Below are positions 1-9,908 of a DNA stretch of 64,000 nucleotides, piece by piece. The notes beneath the pieces were generated by a model, which saw only the letters and a program-made list of their open reading frames with translations, had not been told where the DNA came from and made no database searches. The stretch spans positions 8,693,642 to 8,757,641 of the forward strand of contig CAJINV010000001.1 in assembly GCA_905178155.1 (NCBI GenBank), given 5' to 3'. This DNA is from Amoebophrya sp. A120 (Eukaryota > Sar > Dinophyceae > Syndiniales > Amoebophryaceae). The translations under genes were made by a program, and so were the position numbers. Numbering within the stretch: position 1 is the first letter of the stretch; each line of letters begins with the position of its first letter.

Positions 1-1514
1 CCTAGGAGCTCGACCAAGAAGACAGCGAAGGCTCTGTCGGTGCAGTACACGATTGCCGTCAACAACATTGACGATAGCCAGGCGTCAGCAGCGCTCGCGA
101 ATATGACCAACAACGTGGGTGCCTACTCCGCGAGCGTAGCCGGTGCCGTGCAGTCCAACTTGCAGGCCAAGGGCCTGAACGTGACAAGTACCGCCGTACC
201 AGAGCCGCAGGTAGAAGAGGTAGTCGTCGTCCCGTCTGTCGAAGAGACGGCACTGCAGGTGGAAGACCTCTGCATGACCGCAGGGTTCGAAGTGAGTCTC
301 GTCCTGGACGATGCAAACGACACCCTGGAAGACTGCATTGGATACGGATCAGCGCTCGGAAACCCCGTGGGATACGCTATCTTGGAAAAGTACGACGCGC
401 TAGCAGGGGAGCAAGCCGCGCTCGTGGGGACGAACTTCACCGATTCGCTGACTGTATTTTAATTTTCTCAGGATGTTTTGCATTTTTGTTCTGCAGCTTC
501 AAAATCAGCAGGGAATTGTACAGATGAAACACAGCATGTTGTTTGAAGGAACTCCTTGGAAGATGTTGAAGATGTGTCTTTACGCAAACGCAAATCAGAC
601 CAACCTGACACTTGCGGTCGTGCCGCTCCCTGGTGAGGCATCGCAGCAGAGCACCTCGAGTTCCCTCTTGGAAGAGGCCGCAGCGGCATCCTCCAGCAGT
701 TTCACGCAGCTCACAACGCGCGTGATGCGACGCGAATCTGCTGATGGCACGACAACTGCTGGACCAGCGGCACTTTTGGTACTTATAAATGCAGCCTCTC
801 TTTTCAAAAGAGACTTTTGGTCTTGCAGTTCGGTTGCTTGCTAGTAAAATGGAACTCCCCGAGGATAGTGATCAACGTCAGCCTCTTGTCGCACCAACTG
901 CATAGGTAAACTACACATTGAAGTGGTCCGAGGCGAACGCGCAAAGCAACCCTGGCTTGGCGACAATTCTGATGGCGTTCACGCAAGACCCGGCTTTTTC
1001 GGAGGCGCTGGGAGAGAAGATCCTGACGGTGGTCGACGACGCCGACCTGCCGCTCGCTGCGGTGGACTTTCAGTTCCTTGGCGCGTCCACAGGAACGGAA
1101 GTGAAGGCCACGGATTCGCGAGGCCCCGAGATGCCAGAAGACGCCGACGAGATAGATTCTGACACCGAGGAGGAGGACGGGCAAGCAAATAGGCCAGACC
1201 TGCAAATCGGCTACGCGGTATCAATTTATGTTCTTCACTTGCCAGAAACTGTATCCATCATGCACTGCTGCACTAGGAGTTGGAGTTACCACATTATGCA
1301 TTTTTGCGTGCGCACTCGCTGTTGTGATATTAGTACGACTGTTGCATTAACTTTTTGACGGTTACGGTCGTGATACACCAACAAACAGGCGCGTTCGGAG
1401 AGTACCGAGCGGAATCTGGTTGCCGCGGGGTTGTTTGTGGCTCTACTGCTTGTGCTCTGCTCTTGGACCCGGAGCTGCTCCAGCGACACCGATCCGAAAG
1501 GGGAGTTGATGTGA
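1..1514 (+). CDS. Type I membrane protein with repeated ectodomain, 5'-partial
   Basis: Function not recognised. The frame is open to the window edge, so the start is missing. Exons 1-453, 497-778, 906-1217 and 1389-1514 join in phase 0 through introns with GT..AG ends (43, 127 and 171 nt) and give 390 residues plus stop. Sections starting VQYTIAVNN (about residue 14) and VNYTLKWSE (first residues of the third exon) look like diverged copies of one ectodomain module, each followed by an Ala/Val-rich stretch and an acidic linker. The last exon encodes a single membrane segment, LVAAGLFVALLLVLCSW, then a short Ser/Asp-rich tail ending GELM. A surface protein with extracellular repeats and a very short cytosolic tail is the natural reading; no enzyme motif is visible. 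The splice sites are inferred from sequence and phase only. Confidence 0.65.
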
Positions 1515-2178
1515 AAAAAATGAGGTTGGTTGGTCAGTTGTAATACAAAATGTCAAATTGAATTTGAAGTACTTCGAAAATCCCCACTTGTACAATTATG
1601 TCAGTTAGTACCCCACGCTACATGTTAGAAGAAGAAGAAAGATTCCAAAAGAACGAGTCTGACCCGTCTGACACCCTTGTATGATGGTCTACGACGAGTA
1701 GACGAGCCCCCGCCGAAATGTACACTTGTCTGGAAAGATGTTGAGATGAATTTCCGATTCTGACACAGCAAGATCTCATGCATTCTCTGCTACAGTGTTC
1801 GCTGCATGGCCGGTTACCTTCTCATATCATTATCGCGATTACAATCTTGCGATTCATTCTGACGATTCGGTTTCTGTCGGCGTTTGGTGTGGGCACTCTG
1901 TACAGATGGGATGCTCATGTATGTTCGTTTTTGACACTACGCGAATCGCATGCAGAACCATAAGATAAAGGGGCTTGATAGTTCTCGGCAGGAATAACTG
2001 AACGTCAACCCACAAAAAAAGACCGCCTTTGCCTCCCCCCCGCCGTGTTTGTTTCTCCCCCATTCAGATTCAGAACATTCTGCGAGTTTCAGCATCAACA
2101 CATTGTGGCTTCGTTGAGCCTACTACTGCTAGCAATCCGCGGCCGTCTGTCACCCCTATTGGAGTGAAATTTTTGAGA
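1515..2178. other. Intergenic, 664 bp
   Basis: No supported gene. It holds a C-rich tract near 2032-2041 shortly before the next start codon; otherwise nothing notable. Confidence 0.6.
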
Positions 2179-2907
2179 ATGACACTGCGCTCGTCGTTAC
2201 GCCGGCTTCCGATGCCGCCCCGGGGGATCACCTTAGCGACAGTTACCGTGATCATTTTTCTTCACCCTCTCACCACCTCCGTCACAGCCACACCGGGGAA
2301 ATTGACCAAGACCTACCGGGACATTGCGGAGGGTTTCTCGGCTGCAGAAGTGAAAAGTTGGATGCAAGCGCGTGAGTACGGCACGTGCGCGCACAAGATA
2401 CCCCAAGCCGCCCTGCGCTGGGGCTGCAGCGAGGAGGTGGCAAACCGAATCTGTTGCCAAAACCGGCATTACGCCGAGTACGCGGGCTACTGGCAGAGCA
2501 CGATGTTTTTAGAGGACGTGGCCGAGGAGGTGGCGAAGGGGGAGCCCGTAGACTTTTACGACCCGGAAGACCCGACGAAGTTGCTGTTTCGCGCGCCGAT
2601 TGGCCGGACGTGGGGCGACTTTCTGAAGGAGTCGGAGCAGCACGGGTGGCCGAGTTTCCGCGACGCGGAGGTAGTTTCCGAGTATGTCCGCGTCCTTCCA
2701 GACTCCGGCGAGGTGGTCACGCCCTACGGAACCCATCTAGGACACAACCTGCCGGACCGAAAGGGCAACAGGTACTGCATCAACCTGGTCTGTGTTGCGG
2801 GACAGCCCGAAAAAGACGCTGAAAAAAAGAGGGCTACTATGAAGTCCGCGGCAGCTTTGAAAGGAACTGCGGGAGGAGCGATCAGCAAGGAAGAGCTATA
2901 TCAGTAG
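2179..2907 (+). CDS. Secreted or ER MsrB-like protein (methionine-R-sulfoxide reductase fold)
   Basis: A single-exon protein of 242 aa. Residues about 14-34 form a hydrophobic signal segment (ITLATVTVIIFLHPL). The C-terminal half carries the landmarks of methionine sulfoxide reductase B: GWPSF at about residues 156-160, HLGH at about 186-189, and RYCIN, whose Cys at about residue 200 matches the family's catalytic cysteine. MsrB normally reduces the R-epimer of methionine sulfoxide with thioredoxin as electron donor. The paired CxxC zinc ligands of classical MsrB are absent; a different Cys pair occurs earlier (RICCQNRHYAEYAGYW). An active oxidoreductase of the secretory pathway is likely but not proven. 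ATG 2179 is the first in-frame ATG before the signal segment; ATG 2212 would also work. Confidence 0.6.
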   Translation: MTLRSSLRRLPMPPRGITLATVTVIIFLHPLTTSVTATPGKLTKTYRDIAEGFSAAEVKSWMQAREYGTCAHKIPQAALRWGCSEEVANRICCQNRHYAEYAGYWQSTMFLEDVAEEVAKGEPVDFYDPEDPTKLLFRAPIGRTWGDFLKESEQHGWPSFRDAEVVSEYVRVLPDSGEVVTPYGTHLGHNLPDRKGNRYCINLVCVAGQPEKDAEKKRATMKSAAALKGTAGGAISKEELYQ

Positions 2908-3887
2908 CCGAGCGCCTGGTCGTCGGGTTCCGCCTCTGGGCTGAAGCGAACCATCTCTGACTGTGTCTTCATATGAGTTCTGTTCAATTGTGTGGTCCGT
3001 GTGCAGTCGAAGTCGTGTAGATGTACTTGATGAAGGAAGATAAGCCAGAGGGGGACGGTCGTTGTCGTAGTATACCCAAGCATCTTCAGCGTACGTAAGT
3101 ATACTGAAAGCTGCATCATGGGGAATCCAAATAGCAGGCTTCACCTCGGTTTGACTACAGTCATGGATAGATTGGAAGCATTTATGCGGTCTCATGAGCA
3201 AATCATAAAACTAAAACAGGGCGAGTTTGTAGTTTGATGCCGTTTTCTCTCCTAGTACGTAAAGCTACCAAAGCCTGAAATCGTGGGACGCGCCGGGGCA
3301 GAATCGGAATGTCAAAGTGTTTACATCATCGAGTTTTCTCATCTGGGCATTCGAACTATTGGCCAAAAGAAAAATTGAAGTCTGGGGAAGATTCGTCCTT
3401 GAGAAAATTTCGGTCTAGTCAGAATCTACGGGCAACAGCGCATGGATGCTCGTATGTTTGATACCGCGTACAAGAGAAACTCGAATCTCCAGCTCGTTGG
3501 CAAGCTCGCATTTATTTCGTTGGTTCGCTGCTCTATTGCAGATGCAATGACAAATATACTTGATTCAACGATACGAATCAGAGAGTTCCAGTGCCTAGTA
3601 CCAGCAGCGGCTGCAATTGCTCGTGCGAAGTCCACTAAACCGGTCGCAGTCTTCCAATATACATAACCTGAACGTAAAGACAAACTCATACGTTTATTCT
3701 CGCAGCTCGTCTCAGGAACAGGGCCTGTCCTCCTTTCCGTTGTTGTCTATGTTACTTTGATGTTTTCAGTTGCACGTTTCATCAGTTTTTTTTTGAACGC
3801 TACCTGGATGCACCATTGACTCGCAAAGCCAGCGCGTACGACTTCGGCAGGCCTTTGCTATACAAGTTTCCTGATCTCAACGACAAA
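2908..3887. other. Intergenic, about 1 kb
   Basis: No convincing gene. A 75-codon open frame at 3442-3666 has no family resemblance or domain. A T9-10 run lies at about 3786-3796, just before the next coding region. The frame of that next gene is open back to 3816 without an ATG, so a short upstream exon could lie here. Confidence 0.5.
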
Positions 3888-5003
3888 ATGCTGGTCACGC
3901 TTCGGGCCCGCGAGCATTTCTTGCTTGGCTGCACGGAGTATCAGCATGAGCTGGTGAACCTGATTTGCGTCGTGTTGCAGGTTCTTGGCGCCGTTTTTTT
4001 TCTAAAGAACCAACATGAGCAGGAGGATCAGTACACGGCTTCTTTGCCCTCCGAAACTACGACGAGGAACGAAATGAAACAACAAGAGCCAACGCACTTC
4101 ATTTTCCACTCGGGGTCTGTTTTACCCTTTGCCGCCGGAGGCTCTTCAGAACAGCACGATGCTGCCTTCGCTCGCCGCCTTGAAAGCGCCACTACGAGGA
4201 CATCAGTAAACTCGGGGTTACAACAACATCACGAAGTCATCGCGAAGATTACGACCGCTCCGTCACTGTCGCACCAGTTTGATCTGCTGCAATTAGACTT
4301 CACGAACTTTGGAGAGGTTCTCCTTGCGTTCGGAATCTTCGTGCTGGGCTGCAATGTGCTGATTTTCGGGTTTTCCGAAGCCCTTCGCGCGCACTTGGCG
4401 CTTCGCGGCAACCCCACCCTGATTCAGGAGTCCGGGGGCCGGGGGCAGCGGGAGTTGCCGGAGTCTGCCCTGCACGTCGTGGGGGTGCTCCTCTTCCTAT
4501 GCGGGGTGACCGCGCACTTCTGGGTGAATAAAACAGAGCCGTCAGCAGGAGTAGAACTGGCGCTTCTCTCGCCTACGACGTGCTCTCTGCTGCTCGCCGG
4601 ATGCTCGGCCCTGCTTGCCAGCGCATTCATGAACGCGTTGTCCGTTGCCTGGGTGGGTGCGGCCGGCCGACTCGGCCTGGACGACCAGCTTGCCGTGCTG
4701 ATTCTGGCGCTGAAGGCCCTCAGCTTCCACTGCTTCGCCGTGTATCTAGCTGCCTTGTCCTCGACGCCGACATCGACATCAACTACTACGCCTGCCACGT
4801 ACCCGATCGTGCTGTTTACCGGCATGCTGTGCCTGGCAGCGGCAAAGGGGTTCCTGCTGTTTTTGACCACTCTGAAGCACCGAGAGCTGAGGATTCGCCG
4901 CACCGTGCGGGACTCGCTTCTAGCAGCCGGTACTCCGGTCACGCCGGCGATGACCCCGACCGACCTTACGCCCGGAAACACGCCGTTGCCGCAAAGGGCT
5001 TAA
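3888..5003 (+). CDS. Multi-pass membrane protein, about 6 TM, possibly YrhK-like
   Basis: 371 aa from ATG 3888, the first in-frame ATG; the frame stays open upstream to 3816. Hydrophobic segments are visible around LVNLICVVLQVLGAVFFL, EVLLAFGIFVLGCNVLIFGF, ALHVVGVLLFLCGVTAHFW, CSLLLAGCSALLASAFMNAL, LAVLILALKALSFHCFAVYL and IVLFTGMLCLAAAKGFLLFL. The first two are separated by a polar loop of about 90 residues rich in Ser, Thr and Gln. The tail after the last helix is basic and then Thr/Pro-rich. The spacing HELVN-(TM)-FFLKN ... (TM)-FGFSEALR recalls the paired helices of YrhK-type proteins, but this is only a pattern resemblance. Transport or signalling at a membrane is plausible; the function is unknown. 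Confidence 0.6.
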   Translation: MLVTLRAREHFLLGCTEYQHELVNLICVVLQVLGAVFFLKNQHEQEDQYTASLPSETTTRNEMKQQEPTHFIFHSGSVLPFAAGGSSEQHDAAFARRLESATTRTSVNSGLQQHHEVIAKITTAPSLSHQFDLLQLDFTNFGEVLLAFGIFVLGCNVLIFGFSEALRAHLALRGNPTLIQESGGRGQRELPESALHVVGVLLFLCGVTAHFWVNKTEPSAGVELALLSPTTCSLLLAGCSALLASAFMNALSVAWVGAAGRLGLDDQLAVLILALKALSFHCFAVYLAALSSTPTSTSTTTPATYPIVLFTGMLCLAAAKGFLLFLTTLKHRELRIRRTVRDSLLAAGTPVTPAMTPTDLTPGNTPLPQRA

Positions 5004-6154
5004 TCAGGGGCTTGTGCGGATGAAACGACGCCGATAAGCTGGTTCATAATAACTAGCCAAGTAGCTGCTGTTCGTGGAAGATGAAAATGCTACAAATGAA
5101 TGTGCGGCACGTAGTCTGGTGTTTTCACAACACGGACTCGGACGTTGCTTTACATCGGCGGAAAATAAATGCACATGATAAATCATAATCAAGTTTGTTA
5201 CAGGCGGCAGTGAATTGAGGCGTTTCATCGACCTGTGCTGATGTGACTTTTATCTTCCGGCTTGTCAGCGGCGTCGTCTGCAAATATGCCACGAAAGTTC
5301 AAAGTGATACGGATGGATAAGAACGTAGTATGTTCTCAACCTCCACTGGAAAATGACTTCATTACAGCTTCAAAATGATGGATTGTCTGCCTAGTGACGC
5401 AGTTGCAGCTGCGCTTTTATTGCGGAAATGCAAACAATTTCGGTTAAAGTCTATGTCGTGCATGTCTGGTTTTGTCTTTGTGCTGGACCGTGCGCGCTTG
5501 CGCAAAAACAAAATCAAAAGCATCGAGTGGTGTTATGTTAATGCGAACAGAGATTGATCCACAAATGTGATCCAGGTGATGAAGGATGGAATGTAGTGTA
5601 TACTAGTTAATAAACGGAAGCGAAGTAGTGATGAAAGTGGAACGCGATGGATAGAAATCGCGGATGCAGATGAAAGGTGGAAGTAGCAATGAAGGTCGGT
5701 CACTGAAATGAGAGATCCCTCGGATACAGATCGTGAAGGGCTGAAATGAGCCCAGGAAGTATTGGAATTGGCTGTATTTTTTTGCGCTCCCTGATGCCGA
5801 TATAGATTACTTCCCGAGAAGCCAAAAGAACAAACTGACAAAAATGAAAAAATGCGAGATGCTGGCAACTTCATCTGTGGTGATCATCGACATACAGCCC
5901 GATTCTGTAAGTAAGTAATTATTGTTTTGTTGTTTATTGTGTATAATTCATTGGTTTTGGATTTGGTTGTGCCGGTTTTGTTTTTTGACCACAAAAGATT
6001 CAAATTAGTGCACCAAAGATTCTATGTTTGTGAGCCATTTCGTATAAAGCTACCTCCTTGCTGCGTGAGCAAACGTTTGTAAAGACATTTCTACATGATC
6101 TCGAGATACAGTTTAAGTAATTCCCCCAAAGACCAAAAGATCCTAGACTATAAA
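5004..6154. other. Intergenic, 1.15 kb
   Basis: AT-richer than the genes. No ORF with recognisable features on either strand and no strong repeat seen. Confidence 0.6.
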
Positions 6155-8104
6155 ATGGGCGTTTCTGCCGGTGCCTCGCTAAGAAATTCTTTCCTTCGCG
6201 CGCTTTTGTTGCTTGGGATATTCTGCCACCTGCACCACACCTTGTCCACGTTCGACACGGTCATCGCACTGCAGGTTGGTGTTCGTGCACCGGGGCCGCT
6301 TGATGGCACCCCTCCGCCTGCGTACGCACACGCGCCAGTCGTGGTAAAGAACGGTCCAAACGGCTTGCGCAACTACGGCAACACTTGTTATTTAAATTCG
6401 GCGCTGCAAACACTTTTCCGCGTGCCTAAACTCCGGCTGTTCTTCGAAAACGAGTTTTGCAACAACCCCGCCGTCGAGGACACGCCGGCTAATCGCGCCC
6501 CCGGCAGCCCGCTGCCGTATCTCTTCTGCAACGTGTGGCGCGCGTTCAAGGCAGCGAACGAGGCGGCCTGGGAGGCCCACCCGAACTCCCTGCAGCAGTA
6601 CGACGCAAGTAGAACCCGGAGTACCACAAATCATCCGTCCGGCAAGCCGGAGCCGCGACCAACGGTGAGTAACGCGGACGCGGGTGATCCGCTCAACGTG
6701 GCCCTGCAGGCCTGGCTGGCTGCCTACTTCAACCCGGCCCACGGCGGGGTGCTGCAACCCGGCGAGCAAGACGACCCTGCGGTGGTGTACAACATGGTGA
6801 TCGCGAATTTGGAAACGACGAAGCAGCTCGATCCTGCGGACGCAACCAGCACGCGAGTCTTCCGATACATAGACGTTCTTGCAGGTACATACGAACAGAG
6901 CCTGCGGGTGCTGCCTCCTGGGCAAGCGACGAATCCGTCGCCGGACCCAGCACACCGGTGCTCCGCAAGCCGGGACGATTTTCTCGAGCAGCACCGAGTC
7001 AATCTGGCTGGCGTCGAGATGCGCGAAGTGCAGAACCCGCATCGGCTTGAAGATTTGCTGCACCGGAAATACACGGAAGAGCAGGACGGGGAACGCAACA
7101 GCACACCCTGGGAGCACTGGCGCGACCACGCCGACCCGCACTGCCGGACAGAACCGGAGTTGGGGCCTGACGGGGCGCCGCGACCCAAAGTCGCCGCGGA
7201 CGGAAAAGGATGGTACCGCCAGGAGCAGTACTACAAGCTGCGGACGGTCAATCCGGATTTGCTGTCTCTGGACGTCAACCGCGATGTGTACGATCCAGTG
7301 GCGAAACGCAACGCCAAGGTGAAGAATAATGTGCAGCTTCCGCGGCGGCTGCGGGTTCCGCTCAGCTGGTTTGCGGACGCTCCGGCCGCGGGGTCGCCGG
7401 CGGCGACGAGCCCGGGAATCCGGCCGCAGTCCGCCGACCGCCCTCTCTTGTACGATTTGCGGTCCTTCGCCGTGCACACCGGCAACGGAGGCGGGGGTGG
7501 ACACTGGCGGGCCTACGCGAAACTGGCAACGCCGGGGATCCGAGACCTGCTCCCCTCGTGGTACCTGTTTGACGACTCCGTCGCCACCCCGGTTGCCAAG
7601 TTCGGAACTCGCCTCTCCGCGCCGGAGATTATGCAGAGCGTCACCAAAACCTGGTACGAGCGCGTGATGGCGGTGTCGCCGGCAACGGGCGATCTGGTTC
7701 CCTGCGACACCCTCTCGTCAGAATTAGAACACTGCCCCGTCGAGGAAGATGAAGCAGATCCTGGTGGTTCCGGTGGCGGCGCGGGAGGTTCATCCGGTGG
7801 CGGCGCGGGAGGTTCATCCGGTGGCGGCGCGGGAGGTTCATCCGGTGGCGGCGCGGGAGGTTCATCCGGTGGCGGCGCGGGAGGTTCGGGTGGCGGCACT
7901 GGGGGTTCCACTGGCGCTCCTGGTACAGCGCCCCCTAACGCAACTCCGACGCCGCAGCCAAATGAACCGCAAGGCTGGTCGACTGGGGCGATCGTCGGAG
8001 TAACAGTGGGCGTTGTCCTTGGCCTTGCAGCATTGGGGATTCTCGTCTGGGTTCTTGTGGCACGACCCTGCGGCGGCAGCAGTACGGCAGAAGACGAGTT
8101 GTAG
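6155..8104 (+). CDS. Membrane-anchored, signal-bearing ubiquitin-specific protease (C19 / USP)
   Basis: 649 aa, no intron. The USP Cys box is clear: GLRNYGNTCYLNSALQ with catalytic Cys about residue 78. The His box follows at HTGNGGGGGHWRAYAKL (His about 450) and WYLFDDSVATPV (acidic residue about 473). USPs remove ubiquitin from proteins, normally in cytosol or nucleus. Here the N-terminus has a hydrophobic signal-like stretch (FLRALLLLGIFCHLHHTL, about residues 12-30). A linker of about five 8-residue GGSSGGGA repeats (24-bp units from 7772) leads to a single membrane helix (about 612-637) and a 12-residue tail ending AEDEL. The layout is therefore signal, protease, Gly/Ser stalk, membrane anchor. 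Start 6155 is preferred over ATG 6095 because it puts the hydrophobic stretch close to the N-terminus. Confidence 0.85.
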   Translation: MGVSAGASLRNSFLRALLLLGIFCHLHHTLSTFDTVIALQVGVRAPGPLDGTPPPAYAHAPVVVKNGPNGLRNYGNTCYLNSALQTLFRVPKLRLFFENEFCNNPAVEDTPANRAPGSPLPYLFCNVWRAFKAANEAAWEAHPNSLQQYDASRTRSTTNHPSGKPEPRPTVSNADAGDPLNVALQAWLAAYFNPAHGGVLQPGEQDDPAVVYNMVIANLETTKQLDPADATSTRVFRYIDVLAGTYEQSLRVLPPGQATNPSPDPAHRCSASRDDFLEQHRVNLAGVEMREVQNPHRLEDLLHRKYTEEQDGERNSTPWEHWRDHADPHCRTEPELGPDGAPRPKVAADGKGWYRQEQYYKLRTVNPDLLSLDVNRDVYDPVAKRNAKVKNNVQLPRRLRVPLSWFADAPAAGSPAATSPGIRPQSADRPLLYDLRSFAVHTGNGGGGGHWRAYAKLATPGIRDLLPSWYLFDDSVATPVAKFGTRLSAPEIMQSVTKTWYERVMAVSPATGDLVPCDTLSSELEHCPVEEDEADPGGSGGGAGGSSGGGAGGSSGGGAGGSSGGGAGGSSGGGAGGSGGGTGGSTGAPGTAPPNATPTPQPNEPQGWSTGAIVGVTVGVVLGLAALGILVWVLVARPCGGSSTAEDEL

Positions 8105-9908
8105 GTAGGAACAAGTTAATATGCTGGGAAGCTGAAGCACGATAACGTCGCAACTTCATTGGCATATCGAATTCCGTCTGACGCTGCAGTTGCGACAAAA
8201 GACACATTTTTTGGCGTTTTGTCACCCGCCGCCCCCGTAATATTCCGACAGCTGACTCGACCAAACCCGCCGGACAAGCATCTAGTCCACTATGCGCGTT
8301 GCGACGCGATCACTTTCCGTATGACACTGAGTAGAACGGACGTGACTCGCTCTCTCTTTCTGCTCTCTCTGCCGAGGAATGCCGACAAAACACAGCACTT
8401 TTCACACCTGAAGAGGAAAGTCGACCATAATATGCGGCACCCGCCGCTTTCAAAAAAACGTAGCATTACAGTACACGCAAAGTAGTTCTTTCTAGTTCGA
8501 GGTAGAGCCAGTGAGTAAAAAATTCGTCGTAAACGAGGCTGTCCATGGCATTAGCCCGTTCAATTCCGGGATGAGGAATCTTTCACTGCACCGAATGTCT
8601 TATGGGTCGTAGCAAAAAGACATGCCATTTCTCATTCGGAAGAACGATGCAATGGCGCCCTTTTCGCTTTGTCTACCCCGTGTATGAGCTTGTGGACAGT
8701 CCTGGAGTTTTAAGCCCGTCTTTATCTATCATTTTCATTTATCATCTTTTTTGGACTGGAGAATCTCGCTCAACTAGAAGGGAGCACACATTCATGTTGG
8801 TTTTTGGACTGAAGAACGCACTTCTCATCTGAAAGAAAGCACATGATATAGACGTACCGGTGATGGTCTGTACAATTCCCAAATAAAGAGGATGTAAGGA
8901 GCTCCGTTTGGGATACGTCTATACGTGACTTTGTGTATGATTAATGATCGTCAACAGCTGGAGGTTGTAGTAATGCTGAGTATTCAAGACGACTGACAGC
9001 AGCATCCGCTTGAGCGGCGGTTGCATGTCGCAAGCAGCCACAGCCTCGTGTCTGACGGCCGAGACGAAAAACCTTGACGACGCTAGTAGCGAAAATCAAA
9101 ACTCTATAACATGTACATGAACATGGATCACTGCTGGCATTCACTATTTATTCGGGAACATGATTTGCACCGAGGGTGCGAAGAGCTTTTTTGTGAGATC
9201 GATGGCACGCGCCACACCGGAGCAGATAGAGATACACACATCTCCCGGATCGCTGTTCAATTCTCGCGGAGTCGCTGGATTTCGAAATATCGTCTGCTAA
9301 GACCCCGAATCGTCGTGGTCCGTTCAATGGCTATCGGGTCGTCTACGTTTAACCAGGTTCGAGGATCGTTTCGTAGATAGTCAGTGTGCGCGTTGTGTCA
9401 GACCAGGAAAACAATGATCGGTTTCTGGGAAGCATGAACTGATTTAAAGATTATTGTTGGCAGAAAGAACAAGAAGAATTAGGATTGATTTTGATAATGA
9501 TGTCGTCGGGGCGTGGTCAATCAGTAGAGTGGTGCGCAATGTTGTGGGCCAATGTAGTGCTGCGTACAAAATACTCTTTTTGATTTGAAGCACTGAGGAT
9601 CAGATCTGAAACCTCTTTACTGTGTTGAAACGTCGCAGCTTGTCGCGATCTCCAATTTTGATTCATTGCCATCATTCGATAAATATTTGTCGTATCTTGT
9701 GAGTCGGGAATTATGGAAGGTGAATCGTGTTCGTGTGTGTGTGTTTGTATCAATTTTTTGCACACATAATCTTCTTCCTCGATGGTATCGTATTGATTAT
9801 GATTTTGATCCTGGTCAACATAAATTTCCCTTTCTTTACCCATTTATGAATGGAGTGTGAGGGGTTGAACTTTTTTCGTTGTAGTGCCAATTATAAGTGC
9901 AAGGAAGA
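8105..9908. other. Intergenic, 1.8 kb
   Basis: No supported gene. Open frames of 60-110 codons occur on both strands but lack domains or coding-like composition. A short GT run (gtgtgtgtgtgt) lies near 9735. Confidence 0.6.

Noticed and set aside
6392-7504. 370-codon minus-strand ORF
   Set aside because: It is the shadow of the GC-rich USP gene; Arg-rich, no domain, while the + frame has clear catalytic boxes.
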